Part shown: in pieces, positions 26,509-35,155 of the stretch
How positions within the stretch are numbered: position 1 is the stretch's first letter
How the letters are laid out: every line of letters begins with the position of its first letter
DNA from: Bacteroidaceae bacterium
Lineage (GTDB): Bacteria > Bacteroidota > Bacteroidia > Bacteroidales > Bacteroidaceae
Assembly: GCA_017628845.1 (NCBI GenBank)
Contig: JAGBYI010000098.1
Coordinates: 1-58,719 of the forward strand
Length of the DNA stretch: 58,719 nucleotides
Reading direction: 5' to 3'
Notes under the pieces: generated by a model
What the model saw: the letters and a program-made list of their open reading frames with translations, nothing else
Told to the model about the DNA's origin: nothing
Databases searched by the model: none
Position numbers and translations under genes: made by a program

Positions 26509-26669
26509 CGAATAAGTGAGAGATTTTCCAAATTTATTTGAGAAAATCCGAACCGACAACAAACCGAGAGCAATCAAACATGTTTGAATTGCCGAGGTGC
26601 GGAGGAGGAAGACCGAAGGTCAACGGCAGTACCTTCGACCATCTGTCAAGGGTACGAATAAGTGAGAGA
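26505..26669. repeat. 19-bp direct repeat, probably a duplicated promoter edge
   Basis: GGTACGAATAAGTGAGAGA occurs at 26505-26523 and again at 26651-26669. The second copy is preceded by AAG instead of AAA, giving a degenerate copy of the promoter box. The ~127 bp between hold a CGAAGGT/ACCTTCG hairpin and no gene. Confidence 0.7.
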
Positions 26670-26707
26670 ATTTCCGAAGAAACGATTAAGCAAGAGCAGA
26701 AACATGG

Positions 26708-26771
26708 TAGGGACGCTGCGTGCAGCGTCCGAGAACGACAAACAAAGCGGACGCTGCACGCAGCGTCCCTA
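26708..26771. repeat. Family A palindromic element 2
   Basis: TAGGGACGCTGCGTGCAGCG arm, short spacer, then CGGACGCTGCACGCAGCG arm ending TCCCTA. It lies in the gene-free stretch between the fimbrial operon end and the thiamine promoter. Confidence 0.85.
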
Positions 26772-26800
26772 CTCGCTAACTGTTAAGCGTTTTACGTTCT

Positions 26801-26985
26801 AATCCACCACCTCCGCGCTCCGCGCTCGTCCACCCTGTCTCAGGGAGAGAAAGCGGGTGATAGCGTTTTATTAGAACGGGAAAGGTGAATACGGAAAACT
26901 ATCCACCCCCTCCCCCCCCTGCGGGGGACTCGCCCCTGTCTCAGGGGGAGAGTCAGTTACTACAGAAAATACGGCGCCAGCGGTG
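26801..26985. repeat. Family B half-elements (copy 3)
   Basis: A right-type end (AATCCACCACCTCC...CTGTCTCAGGG) at 26801-26849 and a left-type half (TATCCACCCCCTCC...AGAGTCAGTTAC) from 26900 lie in tandem, separated by GGTGAATACGG-like filler. It ends 17 bp from the fimbrial operon stop codon. Confidence 0.65.
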
Positions 26986-27001
26986 ATAGTTTTCCGTTTC
27001 C

Positions 27002-30000
27002 CTAAGGATGCCAGTCCCTGACGTAGCGTACACGGTTTATGCTTTCGCCTACGCTACCCAAGGTGACACGGTCGCGATAGATGAACCATGAGTAGAAATG
27101 AGAGGTGCCGGAACGGTCGTACTGGTTTCCATAGTAACCGAATGAATAGTAGCTGCCCACCAACGTGCCGCTACTGCCCCACCAGTTGGTGTTGCTGCCA
27201 CAATACAACTGCATCACAACACCCTCGCGAATATTGGGGATACGATAACCTGCCTCGGGAGCATGCGAAATACCGTTCTCCAGATTCCCTTTCAAGGCTA
27301 TGTAGGGAGAGGAATTGCTGCCTATGGGGTAGTTGGTACTCAGCGGACCTGTCTCGAATCCATAGTATAGGCGGCTCATAATGGAATACTCGTCGCCAGG
27401 CACCAGTTCTCGCGTGGTATAGTAGCGCAAGGACTCCTCGTTCATGTTCATGAAATTGAAGCGATATACGGAATTGGCATTTATTGCACCGGTAGTTTCC
27501 TCCACAATGACCAGTTCATCTTCGGGGTAGTTCTTTCCTGCCGACACTATGCTGGACGACGTGGGGAACGGCATACCGAGATTGCGCACGCAACGAACAG
27601 GAGAATATGCCGGCTTGTTGTAATGCGACTGGTATTCGCCAGTAGAGGCACCCTCCTCAGCCCACACTATGACGGGCATGTTTCCTGCCACCTGTCCGTT
27701 TGCAGTACTGCTTACGACATGCAGGCGCCATGGATACACACCATCGAAAGCACCGCCCGAAACCGTGGCATTAGGTTCCCTGCTTGTCTCAATGGGATAC
27801 AACTGGGCTTCCGAACTAAGTCCCTGGTCGCCCAGAAACAAGCCGCACAACTGGTCCAGCGAGGCTATGTACCAATGCAGTTCCTCGGGGTCTATAATGC
27901 CGTCACCATCCAAGTCCCTGTTGCGCAGAAGAACGGAGTACAGACCCGCCCTGTAATCCCCCTTCAACTGGGGCTCCATGCCGGAGTAGTCAATAAACGT
28001 GTCCCAGCGCAGATTGGTGTTCACCGTCTTGCCGCTGCCTGTCCCACGAACCAGATTCAGCAGGCAAGCCGTATTGTAGAGACCATCGGACTTGGATGTG
28101 TTGTCGGGGGTATAGGATGTTATCTTGTATGCAGAGCCTGAGTTCATCCTCTCGTCCGGATGATAGAACCAGGCAATGTTCTTTGTCTCATCCTCCGTTT
28201 CGCATCCCCACGCCTGCTTCAGGTCGGTTCTGGACATGTTTATGTTATACGGAGTCTGGATGGAGTGCTGTCTGATGGTAAGAATGCTTCCCGTGAGGGA
28301 ACTCTCCCCGTCCTTGCTTCGCTGGTTCTTGCACAGGATGTGCATCAAGCGGTTAGGCTGGTTGGCGAACTTCTTCCACAGGATGTCCGAGTCATCGGGA
28401 TTCATGGGATTGGCGTCGTAATAGAATTCGTCCACGAAGACGGTCAGTTTCATCTCTCCGTTGTTGTCGTACAGGCTTGGTTCGCCTGCCCTCCACTTCA
28501 AGGTTTCCGTCTTTATCGTCCCCAGCACGTCGATGACCGTCTTCAGTTTGCTTTTGTCCGCAGGGTATCTCTGGCATCCTTCACTATAGAGTCCGTCAGT
28601 CCCCATCTCGTTGAGCATAAACTCCACCCATTTGTAGTCCAGGTCGTTGTATATCTCCTGTCCGAAAGCATCCTTCATGGGCACACCCTCTCTGCCGAAA
28701 GGTGTTCGCACGTACCAGGTCATGTTCTCCACATCCACCTCACTGGCCTTGATGGTATAGACACGCTGGCCGTAGTGTGCATCGAAGGTATAGATATCCT
28801 CCTCTGCCTCGTAGAGGTGTCCCATGGCACCAGGCTGGTCCTCGTCAATACCTGGAGTATTGTCGTTGGATGTTTCCACCTCCACCTCTATCTTGTCCAC
28901 ACCCTTTATGTTGATGGTGTATTTGTAGTGAGTGTTTCGGCACACGTCGTAATTGTCCTTGTCCGCAGCAAAATCGCCCAGATGCACTACATAAGTGACG
29001 TCTGCTATCAAGTGTTGCTCCGTGGTCAGTCCTGGGTCCACAACCATCTTCAATTCGCCCTTTATGACAATGTACGTGGCCTGTTCCGGAGCATACTCCC
29101 ACATGCCGGCTTCCGTATTGTACGTGCCGTAATTATCCGCCTCAGGATCGTCGGTGTGCTTTATGCGCCTGTCGCGGTTATGGTAATTGCCACCCACGCT
29201 CTTCTTCCTGTATGCCGACTTAAGATTCTCCAACGTGTAGAACGAAAAGCCATACAGCACACCACCCGTAGGATTGCCATTCACCTCCTCGTTTTCCGTG
29301 GTTTCGAAGTTCATGGGCTGGGTATTGAAGAAAGCGTCCTCCGAAGGTTCGGCACCGTTCTGGCTGGGCATAAGCAGGCAACTCTTTGGCAAATTCATCA
29401 CCTGCCAAGATTCTGGAGTAAATGCCTCCACACGCTGGTTCTTGCTTTCCTCTGTGGGATTCACCCTGACGTTTACCTGTACCTTGGCATCCAGGCGCTC
29501 GAGCATAATCCTGCCACCTGCCACGCTGATGGTGCCGTCCTCGTGGATACTGACACCCGTTCTGCTGCCTGTCATCATGAAGTAGCCGGCATTTCGTTCG
29601 GGAAGGTCCTGGTTCAAGGACACCAGCAGAGCATTCAGTTCCTCTCGGCTTCGCACCAGTCCCAAGCGGTCCTCGGACATATTCATAAAGTCAAGGTCGA
29701 TATTTGCCACCAAGACTATCTCGGCACCGCCACCGGAGACCGTAGGAACACAAAGGTGCAGGGTTCCATTCGTTTGCGCCGAAGCACCTTCGGACGACAT
29801 ATTGTTCACCTCCCAATACTCCTTGTTTCCCGTCTGGTCCAAGTCATCGGCATTGAAATAGCGTCCATACACCTTCATGCCATCAGCAAACAGGAACACA
29901 TACATGTTTCGCACCATGGACTCGTAGTGAAGGTCATAGGTGCCACGGGTTGTAACACGAACCTCTTCATGTTCCTTAGAACTGAAGGGCAGTGCCACCC

Positions 30001-30112
30001 TAACCTCCTTATCACCCACATTGGTCAACGATGCAAGGTCGTCTTCGGTGCAAGCCACCGCAAACATGCATGCCAGAAGCAATATGCCAAATATACGTAT
30101 CCAGTCCTTCAT
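27002..30112 (-). CDS. Large DUF4906-type lipoprotein, candidate fimbrial tip protein
   Basis: This ~1036-aa lipoprotein has its signal at MKDWIRIFGILLLACMFAVAC; an upstream start at 30133 is less likely. The N-terminal third resembles Mfa-type fimbrillin repeats (VRVALPFSS, MYVFLFADG, LHLCVPTVSGGGAEIVLVAN). The C-terminal part matches DUF4906, with an EF-hand-like loop RDLDGDGIIDPEELHWYI and the terminal YRIPNIREG / RVRYVRDWHP motifs. Last gene of the six-gene operon, where large terminal genes usually encode tip or accessory subunits. Adhesive function is inference. Confidence 0.82.
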   Translation of the reverse strand: MKDWIRIFGILLLACMFAVACTEDDLASLTNVGDKEVRVALPFSSKEHEEVRVTTRGTYDLHYESMVRNMYVFLFADGMKVYGRYFNADDLDQTGNKEYWEVNNMSSEGASAQTNGTLHLCVPTVSGGGAEIVLVANIDLDFMNMSEDRLGLVRSREELNALLVSLNQDLPERNAGYFMMTGSRTGVSIHEDGTISVAGGRIMLERLDAKVQVNVRVNPTEESKNQRVEAFTPESWQVMNLPKSCLLMPSQNGAEPSEDAFFNTQPMNFETTENEEVNGNPTGGVLYGFSFYTLENLKSAYRKKSVGGNYHNRDRRIKHTDDPEADNYGTYNTEAGMWEYAPEQATYIVIKGELKMVVDPGLTTEQHLIADVTYVVHLGDFAADKDNYDVCRNTHYKYTINIKGVDKIEVEVETSNDNTPGIDEDQPGAMGHLYEAEEDIYTFDAHYGQRVYTIKASEVDVENMTWYVRTPFGREGVPMKDAFGQEIYNDLDYKWVEFMLNEMGTDGLYSEGCQRYPADKSKLKTVIDVLGTIKTETLKWRAGEPSLYDNNGEMKLTVFVDEFYYDANPMNPDDSDILWKKFANQPNRLMHILCKNQRSKDGESSLTGSILTIRQHSIQTPYNINMSRTDLKQAWGCETEDETKNIAWFYHPDERMNSGSAYKITSYTPDNTSKSDGLYNTACLLNLVRGTGSGKTVNTNLRWDTFIDYSGMEPQLKGDYRAGLYSVLLRNRDLDGDGIIDPEELHWYIASLDQLCGLFLGDQGLSSEAQLYPIETSREPNATVSGGAFDGVYPWRLHVVSSTANGQVAGNMPVIVWAEEGASTGEYQSHYNKPAYSPVRCVRNLGMPFPTSSSIVSAGKNYPEDELVIVEETTGAINANSVYRFNFMNMNEESLRYYTTRELVPGDEYSIMSRLYYGFETGPLSTNYPIGSNSSPYIALKGNLENGISHAPEAGYRIPNIREGVVMQLYCGSNTNWWGSSGTLVGSYYSFGYYGNQYDRSGTSHFYSWFIYRDRVTLGSVGESINRVRYVRDWHP

Positions 30113-30125
30113 AATGTAATCCGCA

Positions 30126-31652
30126 TCAATCAAACGTTACATCGCCCTCCACTTCATTCCAGTCCGATACCTCGAACTCTACATCTCCGCTCTTGTCGTT
30201 ATAGGAAACGTTTACAAGGATATTCACGAAGTCATTCCTGCTCAGTTTCTGCATTGGTACGCTCTCGCCGGTTTCCTTGTCTATGGTTGTTATAGGTATG
30301 GTAGCCTCTTGTGTAACATCACTGTTCACCGTAGTTGCATTTACCCTATAAAGACGGTATCTCCTGCTATTGCCTGTCGATGCACCAACCGGGCCATTGT
30401 TATTCACGGCAAGATAATAGTTGCTGGACGTTGACTTCATATACATGTAGGAACTGGATTGCGAAAGCGTGAAATAGTCATTCTCGCCCGCAGTGCTGGT
30501 CATGGGTACGGCATTGTTCTTCACTGCAGAACTCCTGATATAGTAGCCGCTTCTGCCCATGGACTCTATCCTGTAGTTGTTGCCACTTACCTTGATAAAT
30601 CGCCACACACAATTATGGTTCAGTTCGCCTCCTGTGGTTTGAGACGAAGTAGACGACAAGTTATTGGAACCATTGTCGTACAGATATTTTCTGGCATTGG
30701 TGTTGTATATGACATACAGGCCACCGTCCACCACGCTGCTGGGGTTGCTGATATAGTTGCTCTCCATCTCATAGACGGTTTCCGAAACTCCTCCATCATA
30801 CTTCAATCCCAAGGTGTACTGATACTGTCCGCCATTGCTTTCCAACATGTAGGCATCAAAGATGGTGGACTCAGTAACACTATTCCCCTCCCCTATTCCA
30901 GGAACCATCATGTTCTGCACGAATGGAGTGACGGCATCGCCGGATGTTACCGACGGTGTGGCATTGGCAGTACCGCCCTCGGCAAACAGCGGGGCAGTTC
31001 TCTGTGTGAACCTGTCGGCAAAACTCAGTTTGGTAATCTGTAAGTCCGCCTTGCTCTGGTTCCTTATATTTATACGTACGCGTGCGTAGGTCCTGACCAA
31101 TTCGCCGGACACTATGTTTGCACCGGGCTGCAGGGCAATTTCCTTCTTCAGCGTCAAGGGGTATGGCGTTGCCTTGGGACATAGGGCAGATGTTGCCGAC
31201 GATGCCACCTGCATGTTTCCTGTCACATCGGTAATAGCGGACAGATGCCCGCTTGTCTGGCTGTCATATTCGCCGTAGTTTGCAACGGCATATAGCTGGT
31301 AGGGCTTGCTATAGTCCAGGTTGCCAAAACTTACGGTCGCCTCGGCATTTCCCGCACCAAAACGAGGGTCATTGCCCTCAAGCACCTCGGATGCCACCAC
31401 AGTACCATCGCTCACAAGGTAAACCGCCAGACGGTACATGCGCCTGCCATCTACCACTTCCTCCAGTGGTGATACCTGACCATCATCGTCCAAATCCTGC
31501 ACTCCCCTTGTTTCCAGACGAGCCTCCCCATTCCTGAGCATCAGAGTCAGCGAAGTCCCCTGCCCCATGCCTGTTTCAGGGGCAAGTTCGGTACAGCCGC
31601 CCACAAGCAGCATGGCACACAAGACGTAAAGGAGCATGAATCCGTACTTCAT
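30126..31652 (-). CDS. Mfa2/FimB-like lipoprotein with an inserted ricin-like domain
   Basis: This 508-aa lipoprotein has signal MKYGFMLLYVLCAMLLVGGC. The fimbrial part is beta-rich, with DLDDDGQVSPLEE near the N-terminus (a calcium-loop-like stretch), and FVNILVNVSYN plus FEVSDWNEVEG at the end, typical of fimbrillin C-termini. Residues ~310-440 look foreign: GGLYVIYNTNARKYLYDNG, VWRFIKVSGNNYRIESMG and YYLAVNN resemble a ricin-type beta-trefoil lectin fold. It lies 13 bp before the DUF4906 gene. A sugar-binding minor pilin is plausible. Confidence 0.75.
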   Translation of the reverse strand: MKYGFMLLYVLCAMLLVGGCTELAPETGMGQGTSLTLMLRNGEARLETRGVQDLDDDGQVSPLEEVVDGRRMYRLAVYLVSDGTVVASEVLEGNDPRFGAGNAEATVSFGNLDYSKPYQLYAVANYGEYDSQTSGHLSAITDVTGNMQVASSATSALCPKATPYPLTLKKEIALQPGANIVSGELVRTYARVRINIRNQSKADLQITKLSFADRFTQRTAPLFAEGGTANATPSVTSGDAVTPFVQNMMVPGIGEGNSVTESTIFDAYMLESNGGQYQYTLGLKYDGGVSETVYEMESNYISNPSSVVDGGLYVIYNTNARKYLYDNGSNNLSSTSSQTTGGELNHNCVWRFIKVSGNNYRIESMGRSGYYIRSSAVKNNAVPMTSTAGENDYFTLSQSSSYMYMKSTSSNYYLAVNNNGPVGASTGNSRRYRLYRVNATTVNSDVTQEATIPITTIDKETGESVPMQKLSRNDFVNILVNVSYNDKSGDVEFEVSDWNEVEGDVTFD

Positions 31653-31668
31653 CCTTTCAGGTTTGTTT

Positions 31669-32775
31669 TTATAGAACTATATCGTAGACGGAATCCAACT
31701 GATTCCATTTGGCAATACTCAGTTTCAGTTCCACCCCTGCACCGCCAATTACCAGCACATAGGTGTAGCGCATACCGTACACATAGGTGATGGCAGGGAT
31801 ATTCACCCTGAACACCTGCCCGGGACTGCTTTTCAGCGTATAGCAGAATTGCAGTGTGCCCGACGCTATTGTTTGTGGCACGACCAACAGCCATCCTTCG
31901 TTGCCGGTATATTCCTTTCCGGCCTGGGTTCCGTTGGACGTGTATAATATTCCCTCCGTTTTGAAGGAGACACCATTGTTCTCCCATTTATACATGGGGG
32001 TAGACACCGATTCATAGGTGTACCATGTGATTTCCGGTTCCTTGTTGCCGGAATGTACCAGATATCCGGAAGGCGAAAACAGGTTCGTTCCCTCCCCGAT
32101 ATTCTGCAACCAGCAGGAGGTCACACCATCGCCGCTTGGCGGAACGTAACCTTCCTCTGCCCTGACCTTGAACCTAAGGGCCGAAAAGACATGCTGCATA
32201 TTCAGAGGCACAGGACCGGAAAGCACATCCGTCCGTGTGTCCACATGGGCAGCAGCCACAAGCAGGTCCGTCTGTATCACGGAGGTGTTCACTGGACCTC
32301 CCTGAATTATGGTGGCATCCATCTGTGTCATCAGGCTTGACATCAGGGCTTGCGGATAGCATGCTCTGAAGTCGTATCTGCCACCAATCTGCCACATGCG
32401 TGCCTCGCCAGGATAGTTCCACGCATTGTATGGATTGGAATCTACCTGCTTGGGCGCATAGGTCAATGGTGTTGCCACAAACTCGGGATATACATTCGTC
32501 TGTCCGCCCTCGTCTATGGCATATTGTCCCCAAACACCAATGCTTTCACTGTTGCCATGGGCATCGGGGGTACATGAGGTGCGCAGGACATCGTCGCTTA
32601 CCAATGCTCTGGTCACCTGAGCCTCGTCCGAGCAGACACTCCACCTGATGGCGGGTCCCTCTGGTTGTGGCACAGGAGTTTCTGCCCCCTCGCTGCATGC
32701 CTGCAACAAGACAGGGAGCACCGACAGGAATATCACCTTGCGTATGGTATTGCGCACTTGGGGAATCATGTACAC
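31669..32775 (-). CDS. Fimbrillin-family lipoprotein (minor subunit)
   Basis: This 368-aa protein has a lipobox LLQAC. The mature part reads like Mfa-like/fimbrillin (PF13149) proteins: IRWSVCSDEAQVTRALV, ESIGVWGQY, MWQIGGRYDFRACYP, VPLNMQHVFSALRFKVRA, GMRYTYVLVIGG and KLSIAKWNQLDS. The QHVFSALRF strand and the terminal KWN are shared with the larger neighbour 32866-34044. A strong hairpin separates it from that gene, suggesting lower expression. Start codons at 32775 and 32769 are both possible. Confidence 0.8.
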   Translation of the reverse strand: MYMIPQVRNTIRKVIFLSVLPVLLQACSEGAETPVPQPEGPAIRWSVCSDEAQVTRALVSDDVLRTSCTPDAHGNSESIGVWGQYAIDEGGQTNVYPEFVATPLTYAPKQVDSNPYNAWNYPGEARMWQIGGRYDFRACYPQALMSSLMTQMDATIIQGGPVNTSVIQTDLLVAAAHVDTRTDVLSGPVPLNMQHVFSALRFKVRAEEGYVPPSGDGVTSCWLQNIGEGTNLFSPSGYLVHSGNKEPEITWYTYESVSTPMYKWENNGVSFKTEGILYTSNGTQAGKEYTGNEGWLLVVPQTIASGTLQFCYTLKSSPGQVFRVNIPAITYVYGMRYTYVLVIGGAGVELKLSIAKWNQLDSVYDIVL

Positions 32776-32804
32776 TATAAACTAAACTTCCGACTCTCAG
32801 TCAT

Positions 32805-32838
32805 CCCCGGATGCAGGCTCTGGAACCCACATCCGGGG
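32805..32838 (-). terminator. Hairpin between two fimbrillin genes
   Basis: A perfect 9-bp GC-rich stem (CCCCGGATG with CATCCGGGG) lies after the major-subunit stop with no clear U tract. Likely an attenuator or RNA-stabilising structure. Confidence 0.5.
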
Positions 32839-32865
32839 AAAATGATATTCGTTTTACAAAATCTA

Positions 32866-34044
32866 TTACAACTCGATTACGACAATATCATGCTCCACCC
32901 ACTGGTCGGTGCTGGGAGAGAAGTAAATCTTGTCCTTATCGGCAGTACCCTGGCTATACACCAGACGGTAGGTGTAGCGTACACCCATCTGCCATTCGTC
33001 CACTTCGTTATCGGAGGTGTCCTTCCACTCATTGAACTTGGCCACCTTGCTGTGCTGATGACCATTAACGGTGTAGGTTACCTTCACGCGTGCAGCGTCG
33101 GTCAGCACCTGAGGCATCAGCAGCAACTGATGTGACTCCTCGTTCTCATCAGCCTCATCAGTGTCTGCTGCTGAAAGTGCAGCAACATACTGTGCAGAGA
33201 TGGGGAAACCTACACTACCGGTAAATCCTACATAGCCATCTGCCTCTTTTATGGTGTCGTTCTTCACGTCCCATGCAGGATTTACATTTTCGCCTCTTAC
33301 ATACTTAGAATAAGCGGTAGCGTCTTCATTCAGGTTCTCAGCGAAGTCGCCCTTGTACTTAACACCGTAAACCTTGATTTCCTTCAGGACAACGTCGGCA
33401 TCTGTGGTGTTCTGGATAGAGAAGCGAACAGAAGAGAGGGCATGCTGGAACTGGATGGGGATACCGCTGTAATAACTTGCACCCTGGAGCATGTCGGCAG
33501 AAGTCTTGTTGATTGTTCTGGTGCTGAACAACAGATCGTAGTGCTTGTCGGCAGTAGACTGAACTTCGAATCCGGTAATGGTCAAGCCATTTGCGCCGTA
33601 GGCTCTTGTAGCTACTCCGGGCAACTCCAGATCGGCAGGAGAAGTAGCGGCGAAAGACATCTTGCCAGAGGGCCAGTAATAGTAGTTGTCCTCTGAATTC
33701 TTAGGTGCCCAACCGTCCACACTCTGGTCGTACTTGACGGTGGTGTTGTTGATTTCGTGTGCCTGGGCAGCAGACCAACCTGCAAAATCTCCATCGTGCT
33801 GAACTGCATAAATGGTGAAGTCCTCCTCCTTGGGATAGGTGTAAACGGTGCTTGAACCATCGTAAGTATGGCTTCCCACCTCGCCGTAATAATTAGCTCT
33901 GGTGCCAGAGTTGTTCATCAGTACGGGAGAGTCGAAGGTCAGTTTCACGGGACCTGCAACACCTGCACCATTCTCCATCTGGTCAGATACACAGCTTGAC
34001 AAAGCCACGCTTGTCAAAGCCATAAACAAAACTCTTTTCTTCAT
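32866..34044 (-). CDS. Fimbrillin-family lipoprotein, candidate major subunit
   Basis: This 392-aa protein has signal MKKRVLFMALTSVALSSC. The mature chain carries the fimbrillin pattern: VKLTFDSPVLMNNSGTRANY, DFTIYAVQHDGDFAGW, YYYWPSGKMSFAATSP, IPIQFQHALSSVRFSIQNTT and GVRYTYRLVYSQG. The TRANY stretch near the N-terminus could offer an Arg cleavage site of the kind used to activate Mfa1/FimA subunits, but that is a guess. Placed directly after the DUF5119 gene, with codon use biased to common codons, it is the best candidate for the bulk subunit. Confidence 0.82.
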   Translation of the reverse strand: MKKRVLFMALTSVALSSCVSDQMENGAGVAGPVKLTFDSPVLMNNSGTRANYYGEVGSHTYDGSSTVYTYPKEEDFTIYAVQHDGDFAGWSAAQAHEINNTTVKYDQSVDGWAPKNSEDNYYYWPSGKMSFAATSPADLELPGVATRAYGANGLTITGFEVQSTADKHYDLLFSTRTINKTSADMLQGASYYSGIPIQFQHALSSVRFSIQNTTDADVVLKEIKVYGVKYKGDFAENLNEDATAYSKYVRGENVNPAWDVKNDTIKEADGYVGFTGSVGFPISAQYVAALSAADTDEADENEESHQLLLMPQVLTDAARVKVTYTVNGHQHSKVAKFNEWKDTSDNEVDEWQMGVRYTYRLVYSQGTADKDKIYFSPSTDQWVEHDIVVIEL

Positions 34045-34093
34045 AGTGAATGAAATGTTAAGTTAATAATTGGGTTTATTTTATTTGTTACTC

Positions 34094-35155
34094 TTATAAA
34101 TATATATCTGATTCTATGTCCGTCCAGTCGTCCACACCGGGAGTCATTCCTCCGCCTATGACGGAATCGTCCGGCGGAGCAATCTCCACCTCGTGTTCCA
34201 GCAGTATCCACTGGTTATCCCGCACCATGGGAGTGGCAAACATGTCCGTAATGTCCACCTGCTCCACCTGTGTGGTGCCGTCTACCTTGGAGAACTCAAA
34301 GGTTACGGTAAGCATATTTCTCTCCTCGGCCAGTTTGCCAAAGGTGCTGAATGTGGTATAGAGCACTGCCGTTGTGCTTTCTCCATCGGAGGAGCGGCTC
34401 CTGCTGGCCTGCTTCAGCGAGAAAAGCACATACGCCGGGTCCGAAGCAGCCATGCCGTCGTATCTGTGCATGTACGAAGAGCCTGCCATACCGCTGAGCA
34501 CCGAAACTGCCGAGCGTGCCCATTCAATGCCCTTAACCTTCAGTTGGATGTAGTAGCTCCGTACCATACTCCGTGCCGTAAAGTGCTCTCCTTTGGCATT
34601 GCGCAAGGTGTCCACGCCCTGATTTCTGACTATAACTATGTTCTCCATCATTTCGTGGAACATGTGGTCAGGCTGCTGGCGGATGGTACCGGCGTCTATT
34701 CTTTGCATCAGTTCCGGCATATACTTGTGGTAGTAGTCGCTCGCACGGTTGGTATAAGCCTGCATCGTATAATAGTCGTTCTCGTTACGTACCATAGTAT
34801 ATGGGGCGCCATAACTATATACCAGCAGGTTATATGTGCCGGGAGGGGCATTTATGTATCCTTCTATGTAATAGCCCTTCTCGTCAGTACCCTGGTTTTG
34901 CAGGTATCTCTCTGCCATCACCCTGCCGGTATGTGGGTCTGCCAGTACGGCACGCATAACTCTGGGAGTGGAATAATGTGGGCGCTCGTATTGCTGGTTA
35001 TAGAAACCAAAGGTCACGTTCCTGAGGTTCTCGTCCAGATAAACGCGCAGGTAGTGGGCATTGGCGGGGTCTTCCAGCGGACGATGCTCGCAGGAAAGCA
35101 GCAGGAAGGCCATAGCACACGCACACAGAAGCCGGCAGAGGAACCTCACGCTCAT
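34094..35155 (-). CDS. DUF5119-domain lipoprotein, fimbrial operon
   Basis: This 353-aa lipoprotein (lipobox LLLSC) is a near-archetypal DUF5119 protein: CEHRPLEDPANAHYLRVYL, NVTFGFYN, VMRAVLADPHTGRVMAERYL, NQGTDEKGYYIEGYI and APPGTYNLLVYSYG. The family is found beside DUF3575 proteins and fimbrillins and is thought to anchor or nucleate fimbriae in the way Mfa2/FimB do. The start overlaps the DUF3575 stop by ATGA, so translation is coupled. Confidence 0.87.
   Translation of the reverse strand: MSVRFLCRLLCACAMAFLLLSCEHRPLEDPANAHYLRVYLDENLRNVTFGFYNQQYERPHYSTPRVMRAVLADPHTGRVMAERYLQNQGTDEKGYYIEGYINAPPGTYNLLVYSYGAPYTMVRNENDYYTMQAYTNRASDYYHKYMPELMQRIDAGTIRQQPDHMFHEMMENIVIVRNQGVDTLRNAKGEHFTARSMVRSYYIQLKVKGIEWARSAVSVLSGMAGSSYMHRYDGMAASDPAYVLFSLKQASRSRSSDGESTTAVLYTTFSTFGKLAEERNMLTVTFEFSKVDGTTQVEQVDITDMFATPMVRDNQWILLEHEVEIAPPDDSVIGGGMTPGVDDWTDIESDIYL

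Noticed and set aside
28160-30295. 711-aa plus-strand open frame opposite the DUF4906 gene
   Set aside because: Antisense shadow of a well-supported lipoprotein gene; no recognisable domain, His/Val-rich composition.
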